A stretch of 9,779 bases of DNA, from positions 1 through 9,779 of the forward strand of contig JALSQC010000254.1 of the NCBI GenBank assembly GCA_026985625.1, read 5' to 3'. Both the position numbers and the translations under genes were made by a program. This document shows, piece after piece, positions 1-6,532 of the stretch. This DNA is from Bacteroidales bacterium. GTDB taxonomy: Bacteria; Bacteroidota; Bacteroidia; Bacteroidales; JAFGXI01. Numbering within the stretch: position 1 is the stretch's first letter; every line of letters begins with the position of its first letter. The notes beneath the pieces are model-generated. The model was not told the origin of the DNA, did not search any database, and saw nothing but the letters and a program-made list of their open reading frames with translations.

Positions 1-1094
1 AACGAAAATACACTTAAACGATTTCTATTATTTTTGGCTAAGACAACAATGTTTTTAATTTTTAACAGTTTATCGAATATAATTTTATTTATTTCGTTCT
101 CGCGTTCTTCGATTTTTTTGCAATTCATTTTTTGTTTTAGCTTAATTACCAAAGCTGTGCGTATTGTTTGTAAAAAAGCGGGGGTTCCTGCATCTTCGCG
201 TTCTTCTATCTCGTCAACAAAAGCATATTCGTTCCACGCATTTGTCCATTTAACTATTCCTCCGCCGGTATGGTCGGGGATTTTATTATTATACAATTTT
301 TTATTAAAAATTAAAACTCCTGCAGAACCCGGTCCTCCTAAAAATTTATGAGGCGAAAAAAATATTGCATCTAAATATGATAGTTTATCGTTTTTGGGGT
401 GCATATCTATATTGACATAAGGAGCCGATGCTGCAAAATCTACAAAACAAAAAGCATTATTTTTGTGTGCTATGCTTGCAATTTTTTTATAATCTGTTTT
501 TATTCCCGTAATATTTGATGCAGCCGAAACCGATACTATTTTATATTTACGATTTTTGTTTTCGGTTAAAATTTTTTTTAGATTATCGAAACTAAAATTA
601 TTTTCTTTATCGGGTTTTACAATAATAACATCGGCTATTGTTGTTAACCACGATGTGTGATTAGAATGGTGTTCCATATGCGACACTATTACAAGAGGAA
701 TATCTTCGGGCAAAAGATGTTTTTTTTCGAAATATTTACCGTCGTATTTAAAACCTAAAATACGTATTAATTTATTAACGGCACCGGTCATTCCTCTACC
801 TGCATTTATTAAAATATCGTCATTATTTGCGTTTACATGTTTCTTTATTATTTTTTTTGCATAATGATACGATTTTGTAATAATTGTTCCTGTTTCGCTG
901 GTCTCGGTATGTGTATTTGCAACATACGGTCCAAAATCGTTTGTAATTTTTTTCTCTATATCGCTGTATAATCTGCCTGATGCTATCCAATCGGTATAAA
1001 TAATTTGTTTTTTTCCGTATGGGGTATCAAACGTTTTATTTAATCCTATAATTTTTTTGGCAAATGGGGCAAAATGTTTCTCAAGTTCTGTCAT
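1..1094 (-). CDS. Class-V aminotransferase / cysteine desulfurase-like PLP enzyme (3' end beyond window)
   Basis: This is a fold-type I PLP enzyme of the class-V aminotransferase group that includes NifS/SufS cysteine desulfurases and selenocysteine lyases. The 364 residues visible start at an ATG 4 bases after the stop of the Bax-inhibitor-like gene. The reading frame is open to the left edge, so the C-terminus is missing. Landmarks are THTETSETG near residues 60-70, the SHMEHHSN box at 138-145 (the cofactor-stacking His region of SufS), SASN-TG near 188, the PLP-binding Asp at D219 in VDFAASAPY, and the Schiff-base lysine K250 in SPHKFLGGPGS. An AGTP motif lies at 302-305, as in the family's (E)AGTP. 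SufS has DGAQ where this protein has DFAA, so it belongs to a divergent subgroup and its substrate is unclear. The region that would carry the desulfurase catalytic cysteine lies outside the window, so cysteine desulfurase activity cannot be claimed. No Suf or Isc genes are nearby. Confidence 0.9.
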   Translation of the reverse strand, partial: MTELEKHFAPFAKKIIGLNKTFDTPYGKKQIIYTDWIASGRLYSDIEKKITNDFGPYVANTHTETSETGTIITKSYHYAKKIIKKHVNANNDDILINAGRGMTGAVNKLIRILGFKYDGKYFEKKHLLPEDIPLVIVSHMEHHSNHTSWLTTIADVIIVKPDKENNFSFDNLKKILTENKNRKYKIVSVSAASNITGIKTDYKKIASIAHKNNAFCFVDFAASAPYVNIDMHPKNDKLSYLDAIFFSPHKFLGGPGSAGVLIFNKKLYNNKIPDHTGGGIVKWTNAWNEYAFVDEIEEREDAGTPAFLQTIRTALVIKLKQKMNCKKIEERENEINKIIFDKLLKIKNIVVLAKNNRNRLSVFS

Positions 1095-1098
1095 ACCA

Positions 1099-1860
1099 TT
1101 AATTTCGATTAGATAATTTTGCAATTAATTTTAAAAACTCTATATATAACCATATTAATGTTATCATCAGGCTAAAAGCCGAATACCATTCCATATATTT
1201 TGGTGCTCCCATTTTTTCGCCTGTAGCAATAAAATCGAAATCTAAAACTAAATTTAATGCTGCAATAACTACAACAAAAAGACTAATGCCAATACTTAAT
1301 CCGCTACTATCGTATAAAAAACTAAGATTTGCTCCAAACATTCCTGCAATCCACGAGAAAAGATACATTAAAGCTATTCCTCCTGTTGCGGCAAACACTC
1401 CCATTCTAAATTTTTGTGTTACTTTTATAATTCCTGTTTTATAAAAAAACAATAACGAGAATAATGTTGTTAATGTTAAAGCAACTGCTTTTATTACTAT
1501 TCCGGGATACATTGCTTCGAAAAAACCCGATAACGAGCCAAGAAAAAGTCCCTCGATAATAGCATAAACAGGAGCTAAAACAGGAGCTAATTTTTTAACA
1601 AAAATAATTATTAACGATATAACAAATCCTGCTATACCTCCTATTAGCATCCACGGCGAAACTCGCGACATTGCAAGCTCTATGGTAGGTTCTGAAAAAA
1701 ACAATTTCCATGTATAAGTTGCTCCCAAGATAACTAACAGCGTTAACAAAAAAGTTTTGTTTGCTGTTCCTTGAACTGTCATTGTTGATGTTGTTTTGTC
1801 GGCAAGCGATTTTTCGAAAACTTTTTTTCCTAATGCCGGATTTGACGATTTTCCAAACAT
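1099..1860 (-). CDS. Bax inhibitor-1/YccA-like integral membrane protein
   Basis: This 253-residue multi-pass inner-membrane protein belongs to the Bax inhibitor-1/YccA-like group, in the bacterial subfamily that starts with SSNPAL. Its hallmarks are SSNPAL at residues 5-10, MTVQGTANKTFLLT at 27-40, LDFDFIATG at 206-214 and the C-terminal MEWYSAFSLMITLIWLYIE at 223-241. About seven hydrophobic segments are visible, near 37-54, 70-88, 95-115, 120-140, 153-175, 188-206 and 228-248. In characterised relatives such as Bacillus YetJ the fold is a pH-sensitive calcium leak channel gated by paired aspartates. D207 and D209 could play that part here, but this is inference. The physiological role in bacteria is poorly known. 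The start ATG fits the family's N-terminus. The gene sits 14 bases after the AlkD-like gene and 4 bases before the aminotransferase gene, so it is probably co-transcribed with both. Confidence 0.92.
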   Translation of the reverse strand: MFGKSSNPALGKKVFEKSLADKTTSTMTVQGTANKTFLLTLLVILGATYTWKLFFSEPTIELAMSRVSPWMLIGGIAGFVISLIIIFVKKLAPVLAPVYAIIEGLFLGSLSGFFEAMYPGIVIKAVALTLTTLFSLLFFYKTGIIKVTQKFRMGVFAATGGIALMYLFSWIAGMFGANLSFLYDSSGLSIGISLFVVVIAALNLVLDFDFIATGEKMGAPKYMEWYSAFSLMITLIWLYIEFLKLIAKLSNRN

Positions 1861-1874
1861 AATTATATTATTTT

Positions 1875-2558
1875 TTAGTTAAACATAGATTTTATTATTT
1901 CGTCGGTTAATTCTAACAAAACGTCGTGACTTATCCATTTAGCCGATTTATTGTTTTGTTCGCCTATTTTTTTTGCAAGCTCAATAGCTTTTTGGTTTAG
2001 ATTTTTATTTCGTCGTCCTATTTTTCGTAAAGCTAAACTTATTGATTTTTTTAAAAATATATTATCGGTTGTTGATAAATCGTATATAAAATTAAAATAC
2101 GATAAAAATTCTTTGTCGCTTATTAATTTGTCTCGCATTGCAAGTTGGGCAATAAGAACAAAAACTGCTTTTTTAGAATATTTGTTATTTATTTTTATCC
2201 ATTTATGTATATAATCTTTTGCGGTTTTAATTTTCCACAAAAGATTTATGCTTAGTTGCTCTGCTATTTCGGTATTTTCTACAGATTCTACCCAATTTGT
2301 TATTTGTTCTATTGTTACCGTATTGGGATTTTCGATATGTGTTGCTATTATTTTAAACTCGCGGTTATTATGTTTCCATAATTCAATGGCAAGTTCGTGA
2401 TTATATTTAAATTGTTCGGCTATATTTTTTATCTCGTTATACGATACTCCGTGGTTTACGCTATATTTTATTCCTAATTTTTGCATAGCGTCAACTGCAG
2501 GACCATTGTCGCGAGTGCGTATTTTTTTGCGTAAAGATTTTATTAGTTCGTCGTTCAT
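1875..2558 (-). CDS. AlkD-like DNA alkylation repair HEAT-repeat protein
   Basis: This 227-residue, almost entirely alpha-helical protein resembles the DNA alkylation repair family (AlkD-type HEAT-like repeats). AlkD enzymes remove positively charged N3/N7-alkylated purines without base flipping. The match rests on the overall length (AlkD is about 235 residues), the helix-repeat pattern, HGVSYNEIKNIA near 36-47, ELWKHNNREFKIIA at 59-72, the WVESVEN segment near 89-95, and FLKKSISLALRKIG at 168-181, which corresponds to the family's F-(I/L)-x-K-A-I-x-x-A-L-R helix. AlkD proper has a Trp and Asp (WD-x-x-D) at the active site between these blocks. The matching stretch here, EIAEQLSINLLWKI at 97-110, has neither Asp. 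This is therefore a Bacteroidota-type variant whose glycosylase activity is uncertain. The ATG start lies 4 bases after the flippase stop. Confidence 0.83.
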   Translation of the reverse strand: MNDELIKSLRKKIRTRDNGPAVDAMQKLGIKYSVNHGVSYNEIKNIAEQFKYNHELAIELWKHNNREFKIIATHIENPNTVTIEQITNWVESVENTEIAEQLSINLLWKIKTAKDYIHKWIKINNKYSKKAVFVLIAQLAMRDKLISDKEFLSYFNFIYDLSTTDNIFLKKSISLALRKIGRRNKNLNQKAIELAKKIGEQNNKSAKWISHDVLLELTDEIIKSMFN

Positions 2559-2562
2559 TATT

Positions 2563-3891
2563 TTACAAAGTATAATAATACAAAAATAATGTAATAATAG
2601 AATAAATAATTAACAATGGTATATAAATATATTGCTTTGGTAGAATTTTTAACTTAAAATAATTTAAAAATATAAGTATTATTTTTTCGACTAAAAATGC
2701 AATAAAAGTTGCTATTGCAACTCCTGTAATTCCAAAATAGTTTACTAAAATAAGGCTTAAAGTTATATTTATAATAAGTTCAATCATAGAAACCGTAAAA
2801 ATTATTTTTGTTTTTTTTAATCCTATTAATATTGTTTGCGGAAAAACCAATCGACTTATTATAAGTAATAAATAAACGTTAAAAACTTTATAGCTGTCGG
2901 TAAAATTAATGTTAAATATTAACGGATAAAACCATTTGCTTGTTATTAAAAGCAGTATTGTAACCGGAAATAAAATGTTCATTAATTTTTTCGACTTGTG
3001 TTTTATTTGTTTTAATATTTCTTGTAAATTATTTTTTGTTTTAAAGTCTATTAACATTGCATTACTAAAAGCATTTGCAAGTAGCGATACAAAAGGTAAT
3101 TCGCGTGCTCCGTATCTAAATATTGCAAATTTATCGGGCGAGAATTTATGTGTAATTATAAATCCGTCGATATATTGTGCCGACCCACTAATTATTAAGC
3201 TTAATATTAACGGATTTGCGAGTTTTAAATGTTCTAAAATAAATTGTTTTGATATTTGTGCTACAGAGTATTTTACTAATAAAATTATTAAAAAAATTAT
3301 ACGTAAAATTGATATTATTATTAGTCCTAATATAGAGTAGAATAAGCTAAATCCGTTTAAAACAGGAACAACAACAAATAAAAATTGCAAAAAATAGCTT
3401 ATAAATCCATAAAAAATAACTTGTTTGTTTTTGTTTTTAATAAGTAAAATATATTCGATAATAAATGTTGGATTATTTAACAGTATATACCAAATAAATA
3501 CATCAAAAAAATTTAGTTGCGAGGGTTCTTTTACAAAATTATAAAAAAAACTATGCGATAAGTAAACAATAAGAGCAACAATTATGCTAAAAGCTGTAAT
3601 AAGAATAAATAAATTAAAAATTGCTTTTGGCGTTTGATTTTTCTCGTTTTTTAACGATTTATTGTTGTTGTAAAGAGGTAAAAAAGTTTGTATAATTCCC
3701 GAAACCCAAAAAAAACTTACTGCTCCGGCTATCATAATAAGAGTTTCGTAATTTGCTATTTCTTTTGATGTTAATTGTGATTTTGCAAATACAATACCAA
3801 TAAGAAAAATCATTCCAAATCTAATGATTTGAAATATCTGTAACGAAGTTATTTTATTATTTATAAATTTTTCCAAAAAATTATTGAACAA
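2563..3891 (-). CDS. Polysaccharide/lipid-linked oligosaccharide flippase-like membrane protein
   Basis: This 442-residue, very hydrophobic protein has about 12-13 predicted membrane segments and fits the polysaccharide biosynthesis/export group of the MATE/MOP superfamily (Wzx-like). Such proteins typically move undecaprenyl-linked oligosaccharides across the inner membrane. Hydrophobic stretches lie near 18-36, 48-74, 92-113, 127-150, 158-178, 182-207, 225-245, 264-282, 305-325, 336-355, 362-385, 388-412 and 421-440. Notable motifs are SFFWVSGIIQ at 59-68 and FAIFRYGARELPF at 255-267. The start is TTG; the first in-frame ATG is Met27, inside the first membrane helix, and using it would lose part of the conserved N-terminus. 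The TTG lies inside the 3' end of the LuxE-like gene (11-base overlap), which suggests translational coupling. No glycosyltransferases are in view, so the substrate is unknown. Confidence 0.85.
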   Translation of the reverse strand: MFNNFLEKFINNKITSLQIFQIIRFGMIFLIGIVFAKSQLTSKEIANYETLIMIAGAVSFFWVSGIIQTFLPLYNNNKSLKNEKNQTPKAIFNLFILITAFSIIVALIVYLSHSFFYNFVKEPSQLNFFDVFIWYILLNNPTFIIEYILLIKNKNKQVIFYGFISYFLQFLFVVVPVLNGFSLFYSILGLIIISILRIIFLIILLVKYSVAQISKQFILEHLKLANPLILSLIISGSAQYIDGFIITHKFSPDKFAIFRYGARELPFVSLLANAFSNAMLIDFKTKNNLQEILKQIKHKSKKLMNILFPVTILLLITSKWFYPLIFNINFTDSYKVFNVYLLLIISRLVFPQTILIGLKKTKIIFTVSMIELIINITLSLILVNYFGITGVAIATFIAFLVEKIILIFLNYFKLKILPKQYIYIPLLIIYSIITLFLYYYTL

Positions 3892-4870
3892 GTAAATTAC
3901 AACCTCTAATATCGCTATTATCGAATCTGCCTAAAATTTCGAAATTACCATTTTTATGTAATTTTCCCAAATCTTTGGTTTCGATAAACGAGCACGAATA
4001 AATATTTGCTAAATCGATAACATTAATTCCTCCCGAATTATTGTATTTTACAAACGAAAAAGGATCGTAAATATCGCGAATTAATATTTTCATCCAAGGT
4101 TGCGGTTTAAAAATTCCGTTACCTTGTGAGTATGCTTGCGATAATAGCTCTGTCATTCCGTATTCCGAATGAATTTTTTTGATATTAAATTTTTTTGACA
4201 AAAAATTATGCAACTCTTTTTTTGACATTTCGCGTCGCCGCCCTTTCATTCCGCCTGTTTCCATTACAATACACCCCGATAAATCGGGACTAAACATTTC
4301 GGCTAAATTTATTAATGCATAAGAAACTCCTATTAAAAATATTTTTTTTCCGTTTTTTTTCAGATATTTTATTTTTTGTGTTAATTCGTTAAGATTGTTT
4401 AAATAAAATCCGCTTTGTTTATCGGCTTTGTTAATTAAAAAATTCATCATATAAATTAACGACGAGCCTTTTCTTTCGAGATACGACGGCAAAAGAGCAA
4501 GTATTGTATATTGCGACACGTTGCCATAGAAATTCTCGAACCCTTGCAAAAAACTTTGCTCGTAAATTTTTAAGTTATTTACATAGTGCTTGCTTGTTTG
4601 TAATCCTTCGGTTCCGCTACTTGTAAAAACTATTTTGTGAGTTTTGTTACCTGTTAATATTTTGTGAGTTTTAAAAAATTCTATTGGCAAAAACGGAATA
4701 TCTTTAATATCGGTAATATTATTTATGTTTATTCCTAATTTGTTAATATATAAATTATATATTTTGTTTTTTTGTGCCTGATAACGAAATATATATAATG
4801 CAAGTGTATTAAAATCGACTTTATTGCGAATTTTAAAAATTCCATCAATAAAGTTATTTTTAGTAATCAT
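3881..4870 (-). CDS. LuxE/PaaK-type acyl-activating acyltransferase
   Basis: This 329-residue protein resembles the LuxE acyl-protein synthetase branch of the adenylate-forming (ANL) superfamily, common in Bacteroidota as an 'acyl transferase'. LuxE uses ATP to activate a fatty acid and holds it on a cysteine as a thioester. Visible motifs are the phosphate-binding VFTSSGTEG at 81-89, METGGMKGRRREM at 203-215, the adenylate-binding SEYGMTELLSQAYS at 235-248, DLANIYSCSFIETKDLG at 286-302, and GRFDNSDIRGC at 314-324. Cys324 is only five residues from the C-terminus. In Vibrio LuxE the acylated cysteine is also very near the C-terminus, so Cys324 is a candidate acyl carrier residue (inference). 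No luxC or luxD partner is present. The gene starts at an ATG 10 bases after deoC and overlaps the flippase gene by 11 bases, so a role in acylating an exported glycan or lipid is conceivable but unproven. Confidence 0.86.
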   Translation of the reverse strand: MITKNNFIDGIFKIRNKVDFNTLALYIFRYQAQKNKIYNLYINKLGININNITDIKDIPFLPIEFFKTHKILTGNKTHKIVFTSSGTEGLQTSKHYVNNLKIYEQSFLQGFENFYGNVSQYTILALLPSYLERKGSSLIYMMNFLINKADKQSGFYLNNLNELTQKIKYLKKNGKKIFLIGVSYALINLAEMFSPDLSGCIVMETGGMKGRRREMSKKELHNFLSKKFNIKKIHSEYGMTELLSQAYSQGNGIFKPQPWMKILIRDIYDPFSFVKYNNSGGINVIDLANIYSCSFIETKDLGKLHKNGNFEILGRFDNSDIRGCNLLVQ

Positions 4871-4880
4871 TAATTAAAAT

Positions 4881-5750
4881 TTAGAAATATTTAATTTCTT
4901 TTTGCTCTATGCTTGTTAACAAATTATTAGCCAAACGACTTGCTCCTATTCTAAATAATTTATTATTTAACCAATCGTTACCAAGATTATTTTTAACAAC
5001 GGCAAAATAATTTATAGCATCTTTTGGTGTAGATATGCCTCCTGCCGGTTTTATTCCTATTTTTTTTCCTGTTTTGTTGTAAAAGTCTTTAATAGCCTCG
5101 GTCATAACATATACAGCCTCGAGACTTGCAGCAGGACTAAGTTTACCTGTTGATGTTTTTATAAAATCGGCTCCTGCCTCCATTGCAATAATACTTGCAA
5201 TACGAATGTTTTCCGGAGTTTTTAATACTCCTGTTTCTAAAATTACTTTTACGTGATTTTCTCCAACAATTTGTTTAATAAGCGATATTTCTTTAAAAAC
5301 GGTTTCGTAATCTTTTTCTAAAAAAGTCCCTAACGATATTACAATATCAATTTCGTCGGCTCCTTTATCTATAGCCATTTGCGACTCTGCAATTTTTATT
5401 GCTATAAATGTTTGTGATGCCGGAAATCCTGCTGTTACCGATGCTATTTTTACATTTTTATCGGTTAATTTTTTTCGTATTACAGGAACCAATGACGGAT
5501 AAACACAAATTGCTGCTACATTTGAAATATTTTTAAATGTAGCTGTAAAATTACTTACTTTTTTTGCCATTGTTTCGGCTTTTGTAAAAGTATCGTCGGC
5601 GTTTAGTGTTGTTAAATCTATTAAATTAAAAACTTTTTTTAGGTTGTCGATATTATATAAACTTTCGGAGTTTTTTAAAATATTATTTACTTTTTGCTCG
5701 ATATTTTGTGTTCTTTCAGGTATATCGTAGTTGTTTATAAGATTTTTCAT
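4881..5750 (-). CDS. deoC: Deoxyribose-phosphate aldolase
   Basis: DeoC is a cytoplasmic class I aldolase. It cleaves 2-deoxy-D-ribose 5-phosphate to glyceraldehyde 3-phosphate and acetaldehyde in deoxynucleoside catabolism. Residue numbers count from the ATG at 5750 (289 residues). The substrate-binding IDLTTLNADDT is at 44-54, GADEIDIV at 130-137 carries the proton-relay Asp D135, FIKTSTGK at 196-203 carries the Schiff-base lysine K198, and GIKPAGGI at 232-239 carries the second essential lysine K234. The length is longer than E. coli DeoC (259) because of an N-terminal extension of about 30 residues, as seen in other DeoC forms. An in-frame TTG directly precedes the ATG, and automated calls may begin there. 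The ATG is preferred because it is the stronger start codon and adds no conserved sequence. It is the first gene of the minus-strand cluster, with a promoter element about 34 bases upstream. Confidence 0.97.
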   Translation of the reverse strand: MKNLINNYDIPERTQNIEQKVNNILKNSESLYNIDNLKKVFNLIDLTTLNADDTFTKAETMAKKVSNFTATFKNISNVAAICVYPSLVPVIRKKLTDKNVKIASVTAGFPASQTFIAIKIAESQMAIDKGADEIDIVISLGTFLEKDYETVFKEISLIKQIVGENHVKVILETGVLKTPENIRIASIIAMEAGADFIKTSTGKLSPAASLEAVYVMTEAIKDFYNKTGKKIGIKPAGGISTPKDAINYFAVVKNNLGNDWLNNKLFRIGASRLANNLLTSIEQKEIKYF

Positions 5751-5783
5751 CAAATTTATATTTTATATGTTTTTTTATATTTA

Positions 5784-5815
5784 CAAATATAAAACATTAG
5801 CTTAAGAATTTCATA
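5784..5815 (-). promoter_or_regulatory. Bacteroidota-type promoter for the deoC cluster
   Basis: Read on the minus strand, TATATTTG at 5791-5784 matches the Bacteroidota -7 consensus TAnnTTTG exactly. About 20 bases upstream, TATG at 5815-5812 matches three of four bases of the -33 TTTG. Transcription would start near 5778 and give a leader of about 28 bases before the deoC ATG. The assignment rests on consensus, spacing and position at the head of the cluster. Confidence 0.6.
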
Positions 5816-5864
5816 ATTTTTACAATTATTATAAAAAGCAATAATTATTTTTTAGGGAATTTTG

Positions 5865-5946
5865 TACCCGGAGTCGGGGTCGAACCGACACTTCCGAAGA
5901 AACTGGTGTTTGAGACCAGCGCGTCTACCAATTCCGCCATCCGGGC
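5865..5946 (-). tRNA. tRNA-Leu (anticodon CAA)
   Basis: This is an 82-nucleotide type II (long variable arm) tRNA on the minus strand. The 7-base acceptor stem GCCCGGA pairs with TCCGGGT, with one G-T wobble at position 1. The anticodon arm is CTGGT-CTCAAAC-ACCAG, giving anticodon CAA, which reads UUG leucine codons. The 13-base variable arm forms a small TTC-TTCG-GAA hairpin. The T-arm is GTCGG-TTCGACC-CCGAC. The discriminator base is A, as bacterial leucine tRNAs require, and the 3' CCA is not encoded. The gene lies between recX and deoC in the same orientation. Confidence 0.97.
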
Positions 5947-5957
5947 AATTAAGTTTG

Positions 5958-5965
5958 CAAATATA
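5958..5965 (-). promoter_or_regulatory. -7 promoter element for tRNA-Leu
   Basis: TATATTTG on the minus strand is an exact TAnnTTTG -7 element. It ends 11 bases before the first base of the tRNA, the right distance for a start a few bases ahead of the mature 5' end. No clear TTTG -33 box is seen; any upstream contacts would lie in the last codons of recX. Confidence 0.6.
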
Positions 5966-5974
5966 TAAAATTTT

Positions 5975-6427
5975 TTAAAAATAAGAATCTAATATCTTAT
6001 TTATAATATCAATTTCGTAGCCTCTGCTTTTGCCAAACATTAGTATTTTTGAACGTTGTTTATATTTATCGATATTTTTTATTGTTCTTATTTTTTTTAA
6101 TATTTCTTTTTTTATAATATTAAAATACTCTGTATTGTTTATATTATCTAAAGCATAATCTATAAATTTTTGATTTATATTTTTTTGACGCAAAACGTAT
6201 GCTACTTTAATTTTTCCCCAAAAATTAAATTTTATTTTATCGTTTGCAAATGCTATTGCATAACGTTTATTGTCAACATATTTATCGTTAATTAGTTGTT
6301 GTAATATTTTGGCAGAATCGGAATCCGAAAAACCCCACTCGTTTAATTTTTTTAAAATATCGAAACTGCATTTTTCTTGTTTACTACAAGAGGTCATTAA
6401 TTTTTTTAATGCAATTTTTTTATCCAT
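5975..6427 (-). CDS. recX: RecX family regulatory protein
   Basis: RecX proteins bind RecA filaments and limit their extension, which restrains recombination and the SOS response. This small (150-residue), basic, all-helical protein is built from three-helix repeats as expected. Motifs are ALKKLMTSCSKQEKCSFDIL at 6-25, LINDKYVDNKRYAIAFANDK at 45-64, FNFWGKIKVAYVLRQKNI at 67-84, and the C-terminal KILMFGKSRGYEIDIINKIL at 127-146. The RYA-aFa-DK block followed by WGK is the strongest family signature. The length is typical of Bacteroidota RecX. The ATG start is the only good one. recA is not in the window. The gene is followed by tRNA-Leu and transcribed away from the PorV-like gene; I found no convincing promoter for it in the divergent spacer. 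Confidence 0.92.
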   Translation of the reverse strand: MDKKIALKKLMTSCSKQEKCSFDILKKLNEWGFSDSDSAKILQQLINDKYVDNKRYAIAFANDKIKFNFWGKIKVAYVLRQKNINQKFIDYALDNINNTEYFNIIKKEILKKIRTIKNIDKYKQRSKILMFGKSRGYEIDIINKILDSYF

Positions 6428-6481
6428 ATTAATTGATATAAAGAATTTAAATTTAACAAAAATTTTTTATCAAATAATAAA

Positions 6482-6512
6482 TTTATAAAATTTTTACATA
6501 CCTTTATATTTT
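6482..6512 (+). promoter_or_regulatory. Candidate promoter for the PorV-like/HhH/aroB operon
   Basis: On the plus strand TTTA (6482-6485) is followed after exactly 19 bases by TATATTTT (6505-6512). This is one mismatch from TTTG and one mismatch from TAnnTTTG, with the Bacteroidota spacing. The start would fall near 6518, giving a leader of about 15 bases. The rest of the 105-base divergent spacer is plain A/T-rich sequence without an evident operator. Confidence 0.4.
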
Positions 6513-6532
6513 AAACAATTTAATTGTAATTT

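Noticed and set aside
34..351. 105-codon open frame on the plus strand
   Set aside because: It is antisense to the class-V aminotransferase, including its PLP-lysine motif. Its composition is low-complexity and hydrophobic with no family resemblance.
1951..2214. 87-codon open frame on the plus strand
   Set aside because: It is a mirror frame of the AlkD-like gene, with no promoter and no recognisable domain.
2936..3340. 134-codon open frame on the plus strand
   Set aside because: It lies wholly inside the flippase-like gene in the opposite direction. The cysteine- and isoleucine-rich translation looks like a shadow of the membrane protein.
5751..5753. TTG as the deoC start
   Set aside because: An ATG follows immediately in frame, and one extra residue adds nothing conserved.
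5751..5758. TAAATTTG, a second exact TAnnTTTG match, directly before the deoC ATG
   Set aside because: A start from it would fall inside the coding region, so it cannot serve deoC from this ATG. The TATATTTG further upstream is well placed.
5824..5846. Inverted repeat AATTATT / AATAATT with a 9-base loop, between the tRNA and deoC
   Set aside because: It is an A/T-only 7-base stem with no T-run on the minus strand after it. It is too weak for a terminator of the tRNA transcript and is expected by chance in such AT-rich sequence.
6428..6480. Possible recX promoter on the minus strand (TTTG at 6474-6471 and 6460-6457)
   Set aside because: Neither TTTG has a TAnnTTTG-like element at the proper distance.
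6270..6488. 72-codon open frame on the plus strand running into the divergent spacer
   Set aside because: It is antisense to the conserved N-terminal part of recX; the tail beyond recX is plain AT-rich sequence.
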